Shown here: piece after piece, positions 34,536-43,836 of the stretch
Layout of the letters: every line of letters starts with the position of its first letter
Position numbering within the stretch: the first letter of the stretch is position 1
NCBI RefSeq assembly: GCF_029168315.1
Contig: NZ_JARGYD010000003.1
Span: forward strand, 124,001-188,000
Direction of reading: 5' to 3'
Origin: Psychromarinibacter halotolerans
Lineage (GTDB): Bacteria; Pseudomonadota; Alphaproteobacteria; Rhodobacterales; Rhodobacteraceae
DNA: 64,000 bases
The notes under the pieces: model-generated
Seen by the model: only the letters and a program-made list of their open reading frames with translations
What the model was told of the DNA's origin: nothing
Databases searched by the model: none
Made by a program: the position numbers and the translations under genes

Positions 34536-34607
34536 ATAGGCGGATTGTTGCGCACTTACTGCAACTACGTAGGTCATTTACCGCCTATACGTTGCAAGTC
34601 TTGCAAC
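34536..34607 (+). promoter_or_regulatory. Inverted repeats upstream of the lysR gene
   Basis: GTTGCAA-GTC-TTGCAAC (34591-34607) is a perfect 17-base palindrome 29 bases before the lysR ATG. TTGC...GCAA recurs at 34548-34564, and ATAGGCGG (34536-34543) pairs with CCGCCTAT (34581-34588). The arrangement suits autoregulation by the LysR protein. Confidence 0.6.
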
Positions 34608-34636
34608 AAGCGGGCGACGCCGCTTATCGCAGGGTC

Positions 34637-35482
34637 ATGCAACACGATTGGCTTGAAGACGTAGTGGCAGTGCTGGATACCGGCTCCTTCTCGGGGGCGG
34701 CGGACCGGCGTTGCGTGAACAGGTCCACCTTCACCCGGCGCATCGCCGCCATCGAGGACCTGCTTGGTGTGGAGCTTTTTGACCGGGGCTCCAAACCCGT
34801 TGCCCTGCGGCGCGCGCTGCGCGAGCAGGAGACCCAGATGCGCCGTCTCATGGCAGAGATGCGCTGTCTGCGCGAAACGCTGACGCGGCCCGTGGTGTCG
34901 AACACGCGGGCGATTACGGTGGCCTGCCAGACCGATCTGGCGGCCAGTATCGCGCCGCAACTGACCAAGGATCTGGGCAAGCGCGGCTTCGGCCCGGTGC
35001 GCCTGATTGCCTGCGACCGCGACGGCGGCCTGCTGGACCTGCTGTCGCAGAAGGCGGACCTGCTGGTGGCCTATGATCAGGCCGGGGCGGATGCCCGCGC
35101 CGGGTTCCTTGCGCGTACCATCGGGCAGGAAACCTTCGCCCCCGTCTGCACACCCAGCCACCTGACCCGCCCCGGGTCGCCGCGGGTGATCGAGTACGCG
35201 CCGGACACCTTCCTTGCGGGCGCCCTGTACCGCAGCGGCGAACGGCCGAAATCGGTCCCCGTCGCCGAAACCGCCGACGTCCAGACGGCGTACTGCCTTG
35301 CCACGCAGGGCATGGGCGTCGCGTGGCTGCCGCTGTCGATGGTCGAGAGCGACCTGCGCGCCGGACGCCTTGTGCAGCACGCGGGCGCGGGCCCGCTGAT
35401 GGAACTGGACATCCGCCTTTTGCGCCTGAAGGACACCGCCGACCGGGTCGTTCCCGGCGCGTGGGAGGCGCTGGCCGGATAG
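34637..35482 (+). CDS. LysR-family transcriptional regulator
   Basis: 281 residues from the ATG at 34637 (MQHDWLEDVVAVLDTGSFSG). The winged helix lies in residues 4-62 (NRSTFTRRIAAIEDLLGVEL), slightly divergent from the common S-Q-P-A-V-S recognition helix. The effector domain follows from about residue 92 (AITVACQTDLAASIAPQL). It sits between the xylosidase and xylose isomerase genes on the same strand and has palindromes in its own leader. Its effector may be a carbohydrate-derived acid, but this is not shown. Confidence 0.87.
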   Translation: MQHDWLEDVVAVLDTGSFSGAADRRCVNRSTFTRRIAAIEDLLGVELFDRGSKPVALRRALREQETQMRRLMAEMRCLRETLTRPVVSNTRAITVACQTDLAASIAPQLTKDLGKRGFGPVRLIACDRDGGLLDLLSQKADLLVAYDQAGADARAGFLARTIGQETFAPVCTPSHLTRPGSPRVIEYAPDTFLAGALYRSGERPKSVPVAETADVQTAYCLATQGMGVAWLPLSMVESDLRAGRLVQHAGAGPLMELDIRLLRLKDTADRVVPGAWEALAG

Positions 35483-35578
35483 CACCCGGCCAGCCCCGAT
35501 CAGCCCGGTGCGCAAAGGGGGCAGAAACGGTTTGACGCCCCTGCCCCGCCGCGTCAGGCTTCGCGCGGGAGGACGTCA

Positions 35579-35612
35579 CGGCACACCACCGAAGGGATCG
35601 GTGAAAGTGCCG
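35579..35612 (+). other. Leader hairpin before xylA
   Basis: CGGCAC (35579-35584) pairs with GTGCCG (35607-35612) and, inside, CACCGA pairs with TCGGTG around a short loop. The structure ends about 10 bases before the ribosome site region GAGGAGG, so it may modulate xylA translation or mRNA half-life. Inspection only. Confidence 0.4.
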
Positions 35613-35644
35613 CCTCCTGCAGGATTCTGAGGAGGACCCCGAAC

Positions 35645-36943
35645 GTGACCACCGGATTTTTCGGGGACGCCGCGCCCCTGACTTTTGACCCCGACGCGAC
35701 CGGACTGGCCTATCGTCACTATGACCCGGACGAGGTCGTGATGGGCAAGCGACTGGAGGATCACCTGCGGTTCGCTGTCGCCTACTGGCACAGTTTCGCG
35801 TGGCCCGGTGGCGACCCATTCGGCGGCCAGACGTTCGACCGGCCGTGGTTTCCGGACACGATGGACGGGGCGCGGCTGAAGGCCGAAGCGGCGTTCGAGA
35901 TGTTCGATCTGCTGGGCGTGCCGTTCTTCTGTTTCCACGATGCCGACATCCGCCCCGAAGGCGCCAGCTTTGCCGAAAGCCGGAAGAACTTCGAAGAGAT
36001 CATCGGCATCTTCGAACGCAAGATGGCGACGTCCAAGACGAAGCTTCTGTGGGGCACGGCGAACCTGTTCTCGCACCGCCGCTTCATGTCCGGCGCCGCC
36101 ACCAACCCCGACCCGGACGTGTTCGCGTGGTCGGCGGCGACGGTGAAAAACTGCATGGATGCGACGCACCGACTGGGCGGACAGAACTATGTGCTGTGGG
36201 GCGGACGTGAGGGTTACGAGACCCTGCTGAACACCGACCTGAAGGCCGAGATGGACCATATGGCCCGCTTCCTGTCGATGGTCGTCGATTACAAGCACAA
36301 GATCGGCTTCAAGGGCACCATCCTGATCGAGCCGAAGCCGCAAGAGCCGACCAAGCACCAGTACGACTATGACGTGGCGACGGTGTTCGGGTTCCTGCAA
36401 CGGTATGGGCTGGAGACCGAGGTCAAGCTGAACATCGAGCAGGGCCACGCCATCCTTGCCGGGCACAGCTTCGAGCACGAGATCGCACTGGCCAACGCGC
36501 TGGGGGTGTTCGGGTCGATCGACATGAACCGCAACGACTATCAGTCCGGCTGGGACACCGATCAGTTCCCGAACAACGTCCCCGAGGTCGCGCTGGCCTA
36601 TTACGAGATCCTGCGCGGCGGCGGGTTCAAGACCGGCGGCACCAACTTCGACGCCAAGCTGCGGCGCCAGTCGCTGGACCCCGAGGACCTGCTGGCCGCC
36701 CATGCCGGCGCGATGGACGTTTGCGCCCGTGGCCTGAAGGCGGCGGCGCGGATGCTGGAGGACGGCACGCTAGAGACGATGCGCCGCGAGCGGTATGCCG
36801 GATGGAAAACGCCCGCCTCGACCGAGCTTTTGTCGTCCGATCTTGCCACCATCGCCGCGAAGGTCGAGGCAGAGGGCATCGATCCGCAGCCGCGTTCGGG
36901 CAAGCAGGAAATCCTTGAGAACATCGTCAACCGCTATGTCTGA
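35645..36943 (+). CDS. xylA: Xylose isomerase
   Basis: 432 residues. Typical signatures are YWHSFAWPGGDPFGGQTFDRPW with H49 and D57, FFCFHDADI (95-102), WGGREGYETL (185-194) and LIEPKPQEPTKHQYDYD with metal ligand E229 and catalytic K231. It interconverts D-xylose and D-xylulose. Translation starts at GTG (35645) with GAGGAGG upstream. Xylulokinase (xylB) is not adjacent. It ends 3 bases before the convergent endonuclease-like gene. Confidence 0.97.
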   Translation: MTTGFFGDAAPLTFDPDATGLAYRHYDPDEVVMGKRLEDHLRFAVAYWHSFAWPGGDPFGGQTFDRPWFPDTMDGARLKAEAAFEMFDLLGVPFFCFHDADIRPEGASFAESRKNFEEIIGIFERKMATSKTKLLWGTANLFSHRRFMSGAATNPDPDVFAWSAATVKNCMDATHRLGGQNYVLWGGREGYETLLNTDLKAEMDHMARFLSMVVDYKHKIGFKGTILIEPKPQEPTKHQYDYDVATVFGFLQRYGLETEVKLNIEQGHAILAGHSFEHEIALANALGVFGSIDMNRNDYQSGWDTDQFPNNVPEVALAYYEILRGGGFKTGGTNFDAKLRRQSLDPEDLLAAHAGAMDVCARGLKAAARMLEDGTLETMRRERYAGWKTPASTELLSSDLATIAAKVEAEGIDPQPRSGKQEILENIVNRYV

Positions 36944-36946
36944 CGG

Positions 36947-37915
36947 CTAGTCCGCGCCGCCCTCAAGCTGGACCGACGCGGTGATGCCCATGTGGTTCGA
37001 CCCGTAACCGCTCCATGTGGCGTAGTCGGTGATCGCGACGCCTTCGCTGGCCAGCACATGGTCGATCGGAAGCCCTGCGGCCCCCAGCTTGACCGGCCAC
37101 GTCGGTTCCGGCCGCCGCCAGTGGCGCAGGTCGTGGCGGTCCTGCATCCGGCGCAACCGGGCGCTCCACGGGGCGGCGTTCAGGTCGCCGACAAGGATGT
37201 AGGGCACCTGGTCGCGGCGCAGGATGGCGCGCCAGATGCTGGTTTCGTCGCGCAGGCTCATCGCGATTATCCACGGCTTGATCATGTGTGCCGCGATGAC
37301 GTCGATCGGTCCCTCGGGGGTTTCGACCCGGATACGGGCCAGCCTCTCGGGGCCCATCGACAGGGGCGCCAGATCGGCGTTGTCCAGCGGCACCTTCGAC
37401 AGGATCATCAGGTTACAGTCCTCGGGATCGACCCCGTCGCACCCAAGGCGGTGGGGGTAGATATCCGCGACAAGCGGCGGCAGATCCATCGCCGGTTCCG
37501 CCTCGGCCAAGACCACCAGATCGGCGCCGCTGGCCCGCAGCCCATCGGCGAAGGCGGGCACGTCCAGTGCGTTGAATTTAAAGACGTTGTGCCACAATAC
37601 CGTCAGGTCGGCCCGCTCGCCCACCGGGGCGATCCGGGCGCGGTAGTCCACGACGATCAGCACCAGCCCAAGCGCAGCCGCCAACGCGACCCCGGCCGCG
37701 ATCCAGCGCACCCGCAGCAGGGCAAGCCCCAAGGCAAGCAGCACCGACAGGCCAAGCAGGTGGACGCGCGCGCTGTCGGTCATCCGCGCCAGCGTGCCCA
37801 GCAGCGGATCGGCCGAGGGGAAGACATGGCTGAACAGGCCCAGCGCCAGTACGGCGGCGGTGCCGGCCAGCCAGACGCCGATCAGCCTTTCCTTCCAGAT
37901 CCTTGCCTTGGTCAT
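36947..37915 (-). CDS. Membrane-anchored endonuclease/exonuclease/phosphatase (EEP) family protein
   Basis: 322 residues from the ATG at 37915 (a GTG 10 codons upstream is less likely). Three N-terminal membrane helices (about 10-30, 50-68, 72-95) precede an EEP domain: VLWHNVFKFN, VVLAEAEPAM (catalytic Glu), VIAAHMIKPW, LVGDLNAAPWS and PIDHVLASEG plus SNHMGI (catalytic His). The fold cleaves phosphodiesters or phosphomonoesters; in membrane-anchored forms the substrate is unknown. It faces away from the exopolysaccharide genes. Confidence 0.85.
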   Translation of the reverse strand: MTKARIWKERLIGVWLAGTAAVLALGLFSHVFPSADPLLGTLARMTDSARVHLLGLSVLLALGLALLRVRWIAAGVALAAALGLVLIVVDYRARIAPVGERADLTVLWHNVFKFNALDVPAFADGLRASGADLVVLAEAEPAMDLPPLVADIYPHRLGCDGVDPEDCNLMILSKVPLDNADLAPLSMGPERLARIRVETPEGPIDVIAAHMIKPWIIAMSLRDETSIWRAILRRDQVPYILVGDLNAAPWSARLRRMQDRHDLRHWRRPEPTWPVKLGAAGLPIDHVLASEGVAITDYATWSGYGSNHMGITASVQLEGGAD

Positions 37916-38102
37916 GCTGCGCGTCCCGTCGGTTTCCGCCTGCACAATTCCAGATTGCCCGGCCCCGCGACAGCCCCGATTTGCGCACCCACCGTGCGCT
38001 GGCTTCGGGGCAATTTAACGATGCCTGAACACACTTAGTCCCCGCACCGACGCTGCACGACATTCACCCCCGGTCGAGGGGACAACGCGGGAAACACCAA
38101 GC

Positions 38103-40304
38103 ATGGGCCAGCTGAACCCCAACGATCCAAGCCAGATTGCCTATTACCCCTCGACGGTTCCGTTCGCGCGGCTGTCCGTCTACATCGCCGGAACCGACAC
38201 GCTGGCGCAGCTGTTTCGCGACGCCGACCTGACGGCGATGCTGTCGAACCCTCTGCGGGCCGATGATACCGGCACGTTCGAGCGATGCTTTCTGGTCGAC
38301 GGCGACTATCGCGTGGTCATCCAGACGCGGAAGGGCGACCCGATCCTGCAGACCGGAGACATCGCGATCCGCAGCGACAGCGGCGACGTCGTGCGCAGCT
38401 TCCGGCGTATGTCCGATCTGCTGGCCGACCGTTCTTTGGCATACGACAAGGGAACCGGACGGCAGAAGATCGGTGCAGGCGATCTGGTCGAGGTGAAAGA
38501 GGGCGGGTTCGTCTTCGAAGTGACCGACAACGGCGCGCCAGACCCCGACAGCACGACGCAGGGCGGCATCGGCCTGCAGGCCGCGCCGGACGGGGCCAGC
38601 CGGATCTCGGTCGCGCAGTTCGGCCCCGCGGCGGACGGCGTGACCGACGACAGCGCGGCGGTGCAGAAGGCCATCGACCGTGCGGCGGCGTCCGGCGGCG
38701 GGCTTGTGCTGTTGCCGCCCGGGTCGATGGTGGTGGGCGACCTTACCGTACCGGATGATGTCTGGATCGACGGAACACTGTATTCCTTTTACGAGAACGT
38801 CACCGACAACGGGCGCACACGGCTGATCCGCAAGGCCGACGCCGGCGCGATATTTACCGTTGGCAACCGGGTCCGGCTGACCAATTTCGACATGGACGGC
38901 AACGGGGCCACCGATGCCGAGGCCGGCAACGGGATCGAGGCCGAGGGGTCCAGCCGGCTGGAACTGCAAGGCGTCAAGCTGCTGGATTTCCACTATGGCA
39001 TCAACGGCGGTGTCGGGTCGCCGCTGGGCGGGCTCGACATGCGGTTCTGCGTGGTCCGCAACAACAATTGGGGCCTGCGGAACTGCAAGGACAGCTTCCT
39101 GCTGCGGTCGACCTTCTCGGCCAACCGCAACCGCGCGCTGTACCTGAACGGCGGGCAGGTGACGGTGCAGACCTGCTTTATCGAGTTCCAGCGGTCCGGT
39201 CCCGATCTGGATGAGGCCGCCACCGGCATCTACCTTGGCCGCAACGCCAACGAGATCCTGATCGCCAACTGCACCTTCGACCGGAACGCCGGGAACGACA
39301 TCTATTTCGAGCGGTCGGGCACGGACAAGCCGCGCCACATCAACGTGTGCGGCAACATCTTCAAGGGTGCCGGTTGGGGCGCCGACCTGACACCCGACGC
39401 CCGCCGGTCGATCAACATGCTGGGGTCCACCTGTTCCAGCCTGACCAACAACGTGTTCCAGACCCGGTCGTCGAAGCCTTCGCCGTCCAAGGGGGCCCCG
39501 TCCCCGCTGATCGCGGCACATTGCGAGCAGCACGACGGCCTTGTCTGGCAAGGCAACAACGCGACCGGCCTGCTGCCCGTCATGGACCTGCGCGAGCCCG
39601 ATTTCGCGGACATTTACGAATGGGAACCGTCGGCAAGCGGCACGGACGAATACTATCTGCGCGACAACAACGACTATGGCGACGGGCCCGAGCCCTATAT
39701 CGACGGGCCCGACGGTGTGTTGCACGATGCGGCAGACCTTGCGGCGGGCACGCTTGGGTCGCTTGCCACCGGGCAGTGGGGTTTCGGCGACAACGACGGG
39801 CTGGGGTTCCAGACCGTCTATGTCCGCCTGCCGTCCGGCACGCCGACGATGGCGAGTGATTTGCGGCTGTACTACAACAAGGACAGCGTGCGGTTCGACA
39901 ACGCCGGCGACGTCGCGACCGATGCCTACCGCAGCGCCCTTGCCCGCGAGACCCTGAGCGCTGGACAGACCAAGACATTCGCCCTGAACCTGCGCGACGC
40001 GGCGATGCATTCCAGCACCTACCTTCGGTCGCACGTCAAGCTGGCGCTGAGCCTGCGGCAGGCCACGACGAACGCGGACGCCTATGTCGAGGTGCCGATC
40101 CTTTTGCGGCGCGACGGCGGGGCGGCGACGTTGGCCACGATCGGCACCGTGACCACGCATGATGCAGGACTGACGGTGGGGACCAGCGGAACGGATATCG
40201 TGCTGACCGTCACCGAGGTGGCGCCGTTCGGGGACGCCCTGACGCTGTCGGTCGAAAACACCGGCGGACATTCCGTGAAGCTTGTGGGTGGGCTGCTGTG
40301 GTAA
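38103..40304 (+). CDS. Right-handed beta-helix protein with pectate-lyase-3 (tailspike-like) domain
   Basis: 733 residues without a signal peptide. Residues 1-165 form an N-terminal region resembling phage tailspike head/neck modules (MGQLNPNDPSQIAYYPSTVP). FGPAADGVTDDSAAVQKAI (about 173-191) is the Pectate_lyase_3 entry motif, then parallel beta-helix rungs run to about 480 (repeated NN/G-x-G turns). A C-terminal beta-sandwich follows (about 560-733). It opens the polysaccharide locus on the plus strand. It may bind, cleave or modify the exopolysaccharide. Whether it is enzymatic or structural is open. Confidence 0.7.
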   Translation: MGQLNPNDPSQIAYYPSTVPFARLSVYIAGTDTLAQLFRDADLTAMLSNPLRADDTGTFERCFLVDGDYRVVIQTRKGDPILQTGDIAIRSDSGDVVRSFRRMSDLLADRSLAYDKGTGRQKIGAGDLVEVKEGGFVFEVTDNGAPDPDSTTQGGIGLQAAPDGASRISVAQFGPAADGVTDDSAAVQKAIDRAAASGGGLVLLPPGSMVVGDLTVPDDVWIDGTLYSFYENVTDNGRTRLIRKADAGAIFTVGNRVRLTNFDMDGNGATDAEAGNGIEAEGSSRLELQGVKLLDFHYGINGGVGSPLGGLDMRFCVVRNNNWGLRNCKDSFLLRSTFSANRNRALYLNGGQVTVQTCFIEFQRSGPDLDEAATGIYLGRNANEILIANCTFDRNAGNDIYFERSGTDKPRHINVCGNIFKGAGWGADLTPDARRSINMLGSTCSSLTNNVFQTRSSKPSPSKGAPSPLIAAHCEQHDGLVWQGNNATGLLPVMDLREPDFADIYEWEPSASGTDEYYLRDNNDYGDGPEPYIDGPDGVLHDAADLAAGTLGSLATGQWGFGDNDGLGFQTVYVRLPSGTPTMASDLRLYYNKDSVRFDNAGDVATDAYRSALARETLSAGQTKTFALNLRDAAMHSSTYLRSHVKLALSLRQATTNADAYVEVPILLRRDGGAATLATIGTVTTHDAGLTVGTSGTDIVLTVTEVAPFGDALTLSVENTGGHSVKLVGGLLW

Positions 40305-40401
40305 CCCGCGCGACCGGGTCACGGTAACGCTTTCTTAAGCATTGCGAACGACAGTTTAACGGGAAACCCGGTGCGCCGTCGTTATTTCAGCATGACTTGA
40401 A

Positions 40402-41724
40402 ATGGCAGGGCGCCGCCGCCGTTCGCGAAAGGCCGCGCCCGTGCACACACGGCACCTGCTTCGTACCACGCTGATTGCGGGCCTGCTGAAGCTGGCCGGC
40501 ATTTTCCTGGCCTTCGTTTTCCTGTTGGTCGCTGCGCGGGCATCGACGGATGCCGAGTACGGCGTATTCGCTGCCGCATTCTCGCTTGCGACAATCCTTG
40601 GCTTTGCCTTCACGGGGGGGCAGCACCTTGCCGTGCTTCGGTTCTGGCCTGCGCTGGACGAGGCACAGGGGCGCGGGGTCGCCGATGCCGCGCTGCGCTG
40701 GTCGCTGCGCCGCACGGCGCTGGCCTGCGGTCTGGGCAGCGGCGCCCTTGCGCTGATTTGCCTTGCGGCCGCTGGGCTACAGCCTTCGGCCCCGGCCATC
40801 TTGCAGGCCCCGCTGGCGCTTGGTGCCATGACCGTCGCCTTCGCCCTGAGCGAAGTCGCCCAAGCCGCGCTGCGGGCGCGGGGATCTGTCGTGCTGGCGC
40901 TGTCCGGGCGCGAGATCGGATGGCGGGTGCTGGCGATCGCCGGAATCCTCGGTTTGGGCACGCTCACGGGCGCGACGCTGTTGTGGGTGGCCGCGGCGAC
41001 GCTGGCCGTGGTTTCGACCGCGCAGCTGGCCGGCCTCGTCTGGACGCTAGCGCCGGACCGGGCGCTGTCCCCCGAGGACCGGCAATCGATGGCGCGGACG
41101 TCTGGCTGGCTGTGGGCGGGCGCCACGGCGGGACCGCTGGGCAGTCACTGCGGGACGGTCGTGGTCGCGCTGGCCCTTGGACCGGCTGCGGCGGGCGCCT
41201 ACTTCGCCGCCGACCGGATCGCCAAGCTGCTGTCCATCGCCCTGATCGCGGTAAATCAGGCGATGGCGCCCGTCCTCTCGCGTGAGTTCGACGCTGGCCG
41301 CATCGAGGCGGTCGGACGGCTGATGACGCTGGGCGCCGTGATGGCGGGCGGGATCGCGATCTGCGGCGGCCTTGTCCTTGCTGCGGCGGGGCCGTTCGCG
41401 CTTGGCCTGTTCTCGGACAGCTACCGCGCCGCTTTTCCCGCGTTGGCGTTCCTGATCCTCGGGCAGGTCGTGAACACGCTGTGCGGACCCAACGCGATGC
41501 TGCTGAACATGGCGGGGCTTGAGAAACAGGGGACGCTGGTGTTGGGCGCGTGGAGCGTGGCGACGCCTGCCCTTGTCGGGCTGGGGGCCACGACCGGCGG
41601 GCTGACCGGCGCGGCGGGAGCGGCGGCGGTGGCGATGGCGGGCTGGAACCTGAACGTGCTTTGGATCTGCCATGCGCGGCTGGGCATCTTGCCGTGGTCG
41701 ACACGGCGACTGCGGGCGGGCTGA
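40402..41724 (+). CDS. Polysaccharide flippase (Wzx/oligosaccharide exporter family)
   Basis: 440 residues with about 12 to 14 hydrophobic segments from residue 20 onward. A basic N-terminus (MAGRRRRSRK) precedes the first span, and the pattern ALSGREIGWRVLAIAGILGL and NQAMAPVLSREF is typical of MATE/PST polysaccharide exporters. It would move lipid-linked repeat units across the inner membrane before polymerisation. A GTG 13 codons in is an alternative start. It is 3 bases from the sulfotransferase gene, so these are co-transcribed. Confidence 0.85.
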   Translation: MAGRRRRSRKAAPVHTRHLLRTTLIAGLLKLAGIFLAFVFLLVAARASTDAEYGVFAAAFSLATILGFAFTGGQHLAVLRFWPALDEAQGRGVADAALRWSLRRTALACGLGSGALALICLAAAGLQPSAPAILQAPLALGAMTVAFALSEVAQAALRARGSVVLALSGREIGWRVLAIAGILGLGTLTGATLLWVAAATLAVVSTAQLAGLVWTLAPDRALSPEDRQSMARTSGWLWAGATAGPLGSHCGTVVVALALGPAAAGAYFAADRIAKLLSIALIAVNQAMAPVLSREFDAGRIEAVGRLMTLGAVMAGGIAICGGLVLAAAGPFALGLFSDSYRAAFPALAFLILGQVVNTLCGPNAMLLNMAGLEKQGTLVLGAWSVATPALVGLGATTGGLTGAAGAAAVAMAGWNLNVLWICHARLGILPWSTRRLRAG

Positions 41725-41727
41725 ACG

Positions 41728-42585
41728 ATGGATGCTGTCGCCCGCAAGATGCTGCCGCAACAGGTCCGGAACCTGATCCGGCCCGAGGTTTATCTTGCCC
41801 GTCGCGGCGTCCAGAAGCTGCGGCAGCTCACGGGGCAGTCCGGCCGACTGCCCGACTTCCTGCTGCTGGGCGCACAGAAGGCGGGGACGACCACCCTGTA
41901 CGACCTGATCATGCGCCACCCCGGCACCGCCCCGGCGCGCACCAAGGAAATCTCGTATTTCGACAGGTTCCATAACTGGGGTGCCGACTGGTACAGGTCC
42001 AATTTCCCAAGCGGTCCCGGCCTGACCGGCGAGGCGACGCCGTGCTATCTGTTCGTGCCCGAGGCGGCACGGCGCATCGCGGACACCCTGCCCCAGACGA
42101 CACGGTTCGTCATCCTGCTGCGCAACCCGGTGGACCGCGCGATCTCGCACTATTTCCACGAGCGCCGCCTTGGCTACGAACGGCTGCCGCTGGCCGAGGC
42201 GCTGGAGGCCGAGCCCGCCCGCACCGGACAGGAGGCCGCTGTCCTGCTGGGCCGCCGACACGAGCACCGGACGCAGGGCCAAAGCTTTGCCTACGTCGGG
42301 CGGGGGCGCTATGCCGAGCAGCTGGAGCGGTACTTCGCCCTATTCCCGCGCGAGAACTTCCTGATCGAGACCAGCGACAGGTTCTTCGCCGAGCCGCGCG
42401 CGGTGCTGGCCGAGGTTCATGCCTTCCTCGGCCTCGCCGACCACGCCCCGCCGCCGGTCCGGCCGCGCAACGTGGGTGTCTATGCGGGCCGCGTTGCGCC
42501 AGAGATCACCGCGCATCTGGCCGACACGTTTCGTAACGACAACGCCCGCCTTGCGGACCTGCTGAACGGGCCGCTGCCGTGGTAA
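41728..42585 (+). CDS. Sulfotransferase
   Basis: 285 residues. The 5'-phosphosulfate-binding loop is LLLGAQKAGTTTLYD (45-59), and the 3'-phosphate-binding helix follows FVILLRNPVDRAISHYFHE (128-146). Together they identify a PAPS-dependent sulfotransferase of the carbohydrate (heparan N-deacetylase/sulfotransferase-like) type. Placed between flippase and polymerase genes, it most likely sulfates the exopolysaccharide repeat. Its stop overlaps the polymerase gene start by 7 bases. Confidence 0.92.
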   Translation: MDAVARKMLPQQVRNLIRPEVYLARRGVQKLRQLTGQSGRLPDFLLLGAQKAGTTTLYDLIMRHPGTAPARTKEISYFDRFHNWGADWYRSNFPSGPGLTGEATPCYLFVPEAARRIADTLPQTTRFVILLRNPVDRAISHYFHERRLGYERLPLAEALEAEPARTGQEAAVLLGRRHEHRTQGQSFAYVGRGRYAEQLERYFALFPRENFLIETSDRFFAEPRAVLAEVHAFLGLADHAPPPVRPRNVGVYAGRVAPEITAHLADTFRNDNARLADLLNGPLPW

Positions 42586-43820
42586 GCATCCGCGCCGGAA
42601 CGCTGGCCTACGGGGCCGTCACGCTGTTGACCTTCCTGCCGCGCACCGCGCTAAGCTATCCCGCCTACAGCCTTGCGCCGCTGGCGCTGGTTCGGGCGCG
42701 CGACTGGATCCCGGTGCAGATTCCGCTGCTGCTGTTCCTGACCTGCGCCTTCGCCGTCAACACGCTGACCGCCAATGTCTCGGGGACGGTGGCGGTGCTG
42801 GAATACGCGCTGTGCCTTGCCTTCCTGATCGGCGCCTTCGGGGCCGGGCCAGACCGGCGGTGGATCGACCCGACGACGCTGATCCGACTGTTCCAACTGG
42901 TGATCGCGGCCACCAGCCTTGTCAGCCTGATCCGCATGGGCTTTCCCTTCAGGCTGCCCTATGTGCATTTCCTGCCCGACTATTACTATGCCACCTTCGG
43001 CCTCGGCGGCGCGCGGATCGTCACGCTATTCGGCTTTGCGGGCCTTGTGTGCGAGTTGCGGCAGCGCGGTCTTGGCAGGCGGATGCGGCGCGGATTCCTG
43101 CTGCTTGCGGCGATCAACTTTCTGATGCCGAACTACCTGATCGGCATCCTTGCCGGGATCGCCGGTCTGTCCTGCTATGCCTTGCGCCGCCCGGTGAAGG
43201 CCGCCGTGGTGCTGGCCCTGCTGCTGGCGCTGATCGGGTCCTACCTGTCGTTCCGTCTTCAGACGGTGTCGACCACCTTCTCCCAGCTGTTCGGGCTGCA
43301 TCCCAAGGTCTACCAGTTCGTGCTGATCGCCCGCATGTTCGACGACGTACCCCTGACGCTGTGGATCGGCGGCGGCATTGGGCAGTACGGCGGGCAGGCC
43401 GCGCTTTGGACAAGCCACCTGACGGCCGAGCTGTCCTCGTTCTCGGTGCCGCAACTGCCGGGGATGTTCACGCCCGAATACCACGAACGCCATTTGCAGG
43501 CGGTGATGGCCACCTTCCTTCAAGACATCTGGGCGATCAGTTCCAGTTCCAACAAGCCGTATTCCAGCATCACCGTCCTGTTGGCAGAGTTCGGGCTGCC
43601 GTTCACCGCGCTGGTCCTTGGGATGATCACATACCGTTTCGTCATCGCGCCGCGCGACCTGTCGATGGCGGCCTTCGGGTTCTTCGCGCTGACGCTGATG
43701 CTGGTGGACCGGGTCCACGACCTGCCGTGGTTCGGTCTGCTGTTGATCGCGGTGAACGGGTTGGCGCGTCCGCAGGCGCGCGCCCTGCCGCGAACGTGGC
43801 CCGCGTCCGTCCCGGCCTAA
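42579..43820 (+). CDS. O-antigen polymerase-like membrane protein (Wzy candidate)
   Basis: 413 residues with about 10 membrane spans and one large hydrophilic loop between late spans (about 235-330, ASSLHPKVYQ-like region and HERHLQAVMATFLQDIWAIS), the topology of Wzy/O-antigen ligase proteins. Sequence conservation in this class is low, so topology and position next to flippase and sulfotransferase carry the call. The start is a GTG at 42579. Its product would join repeat units on the periplasmic side. Confidence 0.75.
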   Translation: MVSIRAGTLAYGAVTLLTFLPRTALSYPAYSLAPLALVRARDWIPVQIPLLLFLTCAFAVNTLTANVSGTVAVLEYALCLAFLIGAFGAGPDRRWIDPTTLIRLFQLVIAATSLVSLIRMGFPFRLPYVHFLPDYYYATFGLGGARIVTLFGFAGLVCELRQRGLGRRMRRGFLLLAAINFLMPNYLIGILAGIAGLSCYALRRPVKAAVVLALLLALIGSYLSFRLQTVSTTFSQLFGLHPKVYQFVLIARMFDDVPLTLWIGGGIGQYGGQAALWTSHLTAELSSFSVPQLPGMFTPEYHERHLQAVMATFLQDIWAISSSSNKPYSSITVLLAEFGLPFTALVLGMITYRFVIAPRDLSMAAFGFFALTLMLVDRVHDLPWFGLLLIAVNGLARPQARALPRTWPASVPA

Positions 43821-43832
43821 GGCACGGACGCG
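43802..43832. terminator. Hairpin over the convergent stops of the polymerase and acyltransferase genes
   Basis: CGCGTCCGT (43802-43810) pairs perfectly with ACGGACGCG (43824-43832) across a 13-base loop that includes the polymerase stop codon. It lies exactly between two convergent genes separated by 16 bases and has no T-tract, so termination is a guess. Confidence 0.4.
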
Positions 43833-43836
43833 CGGC

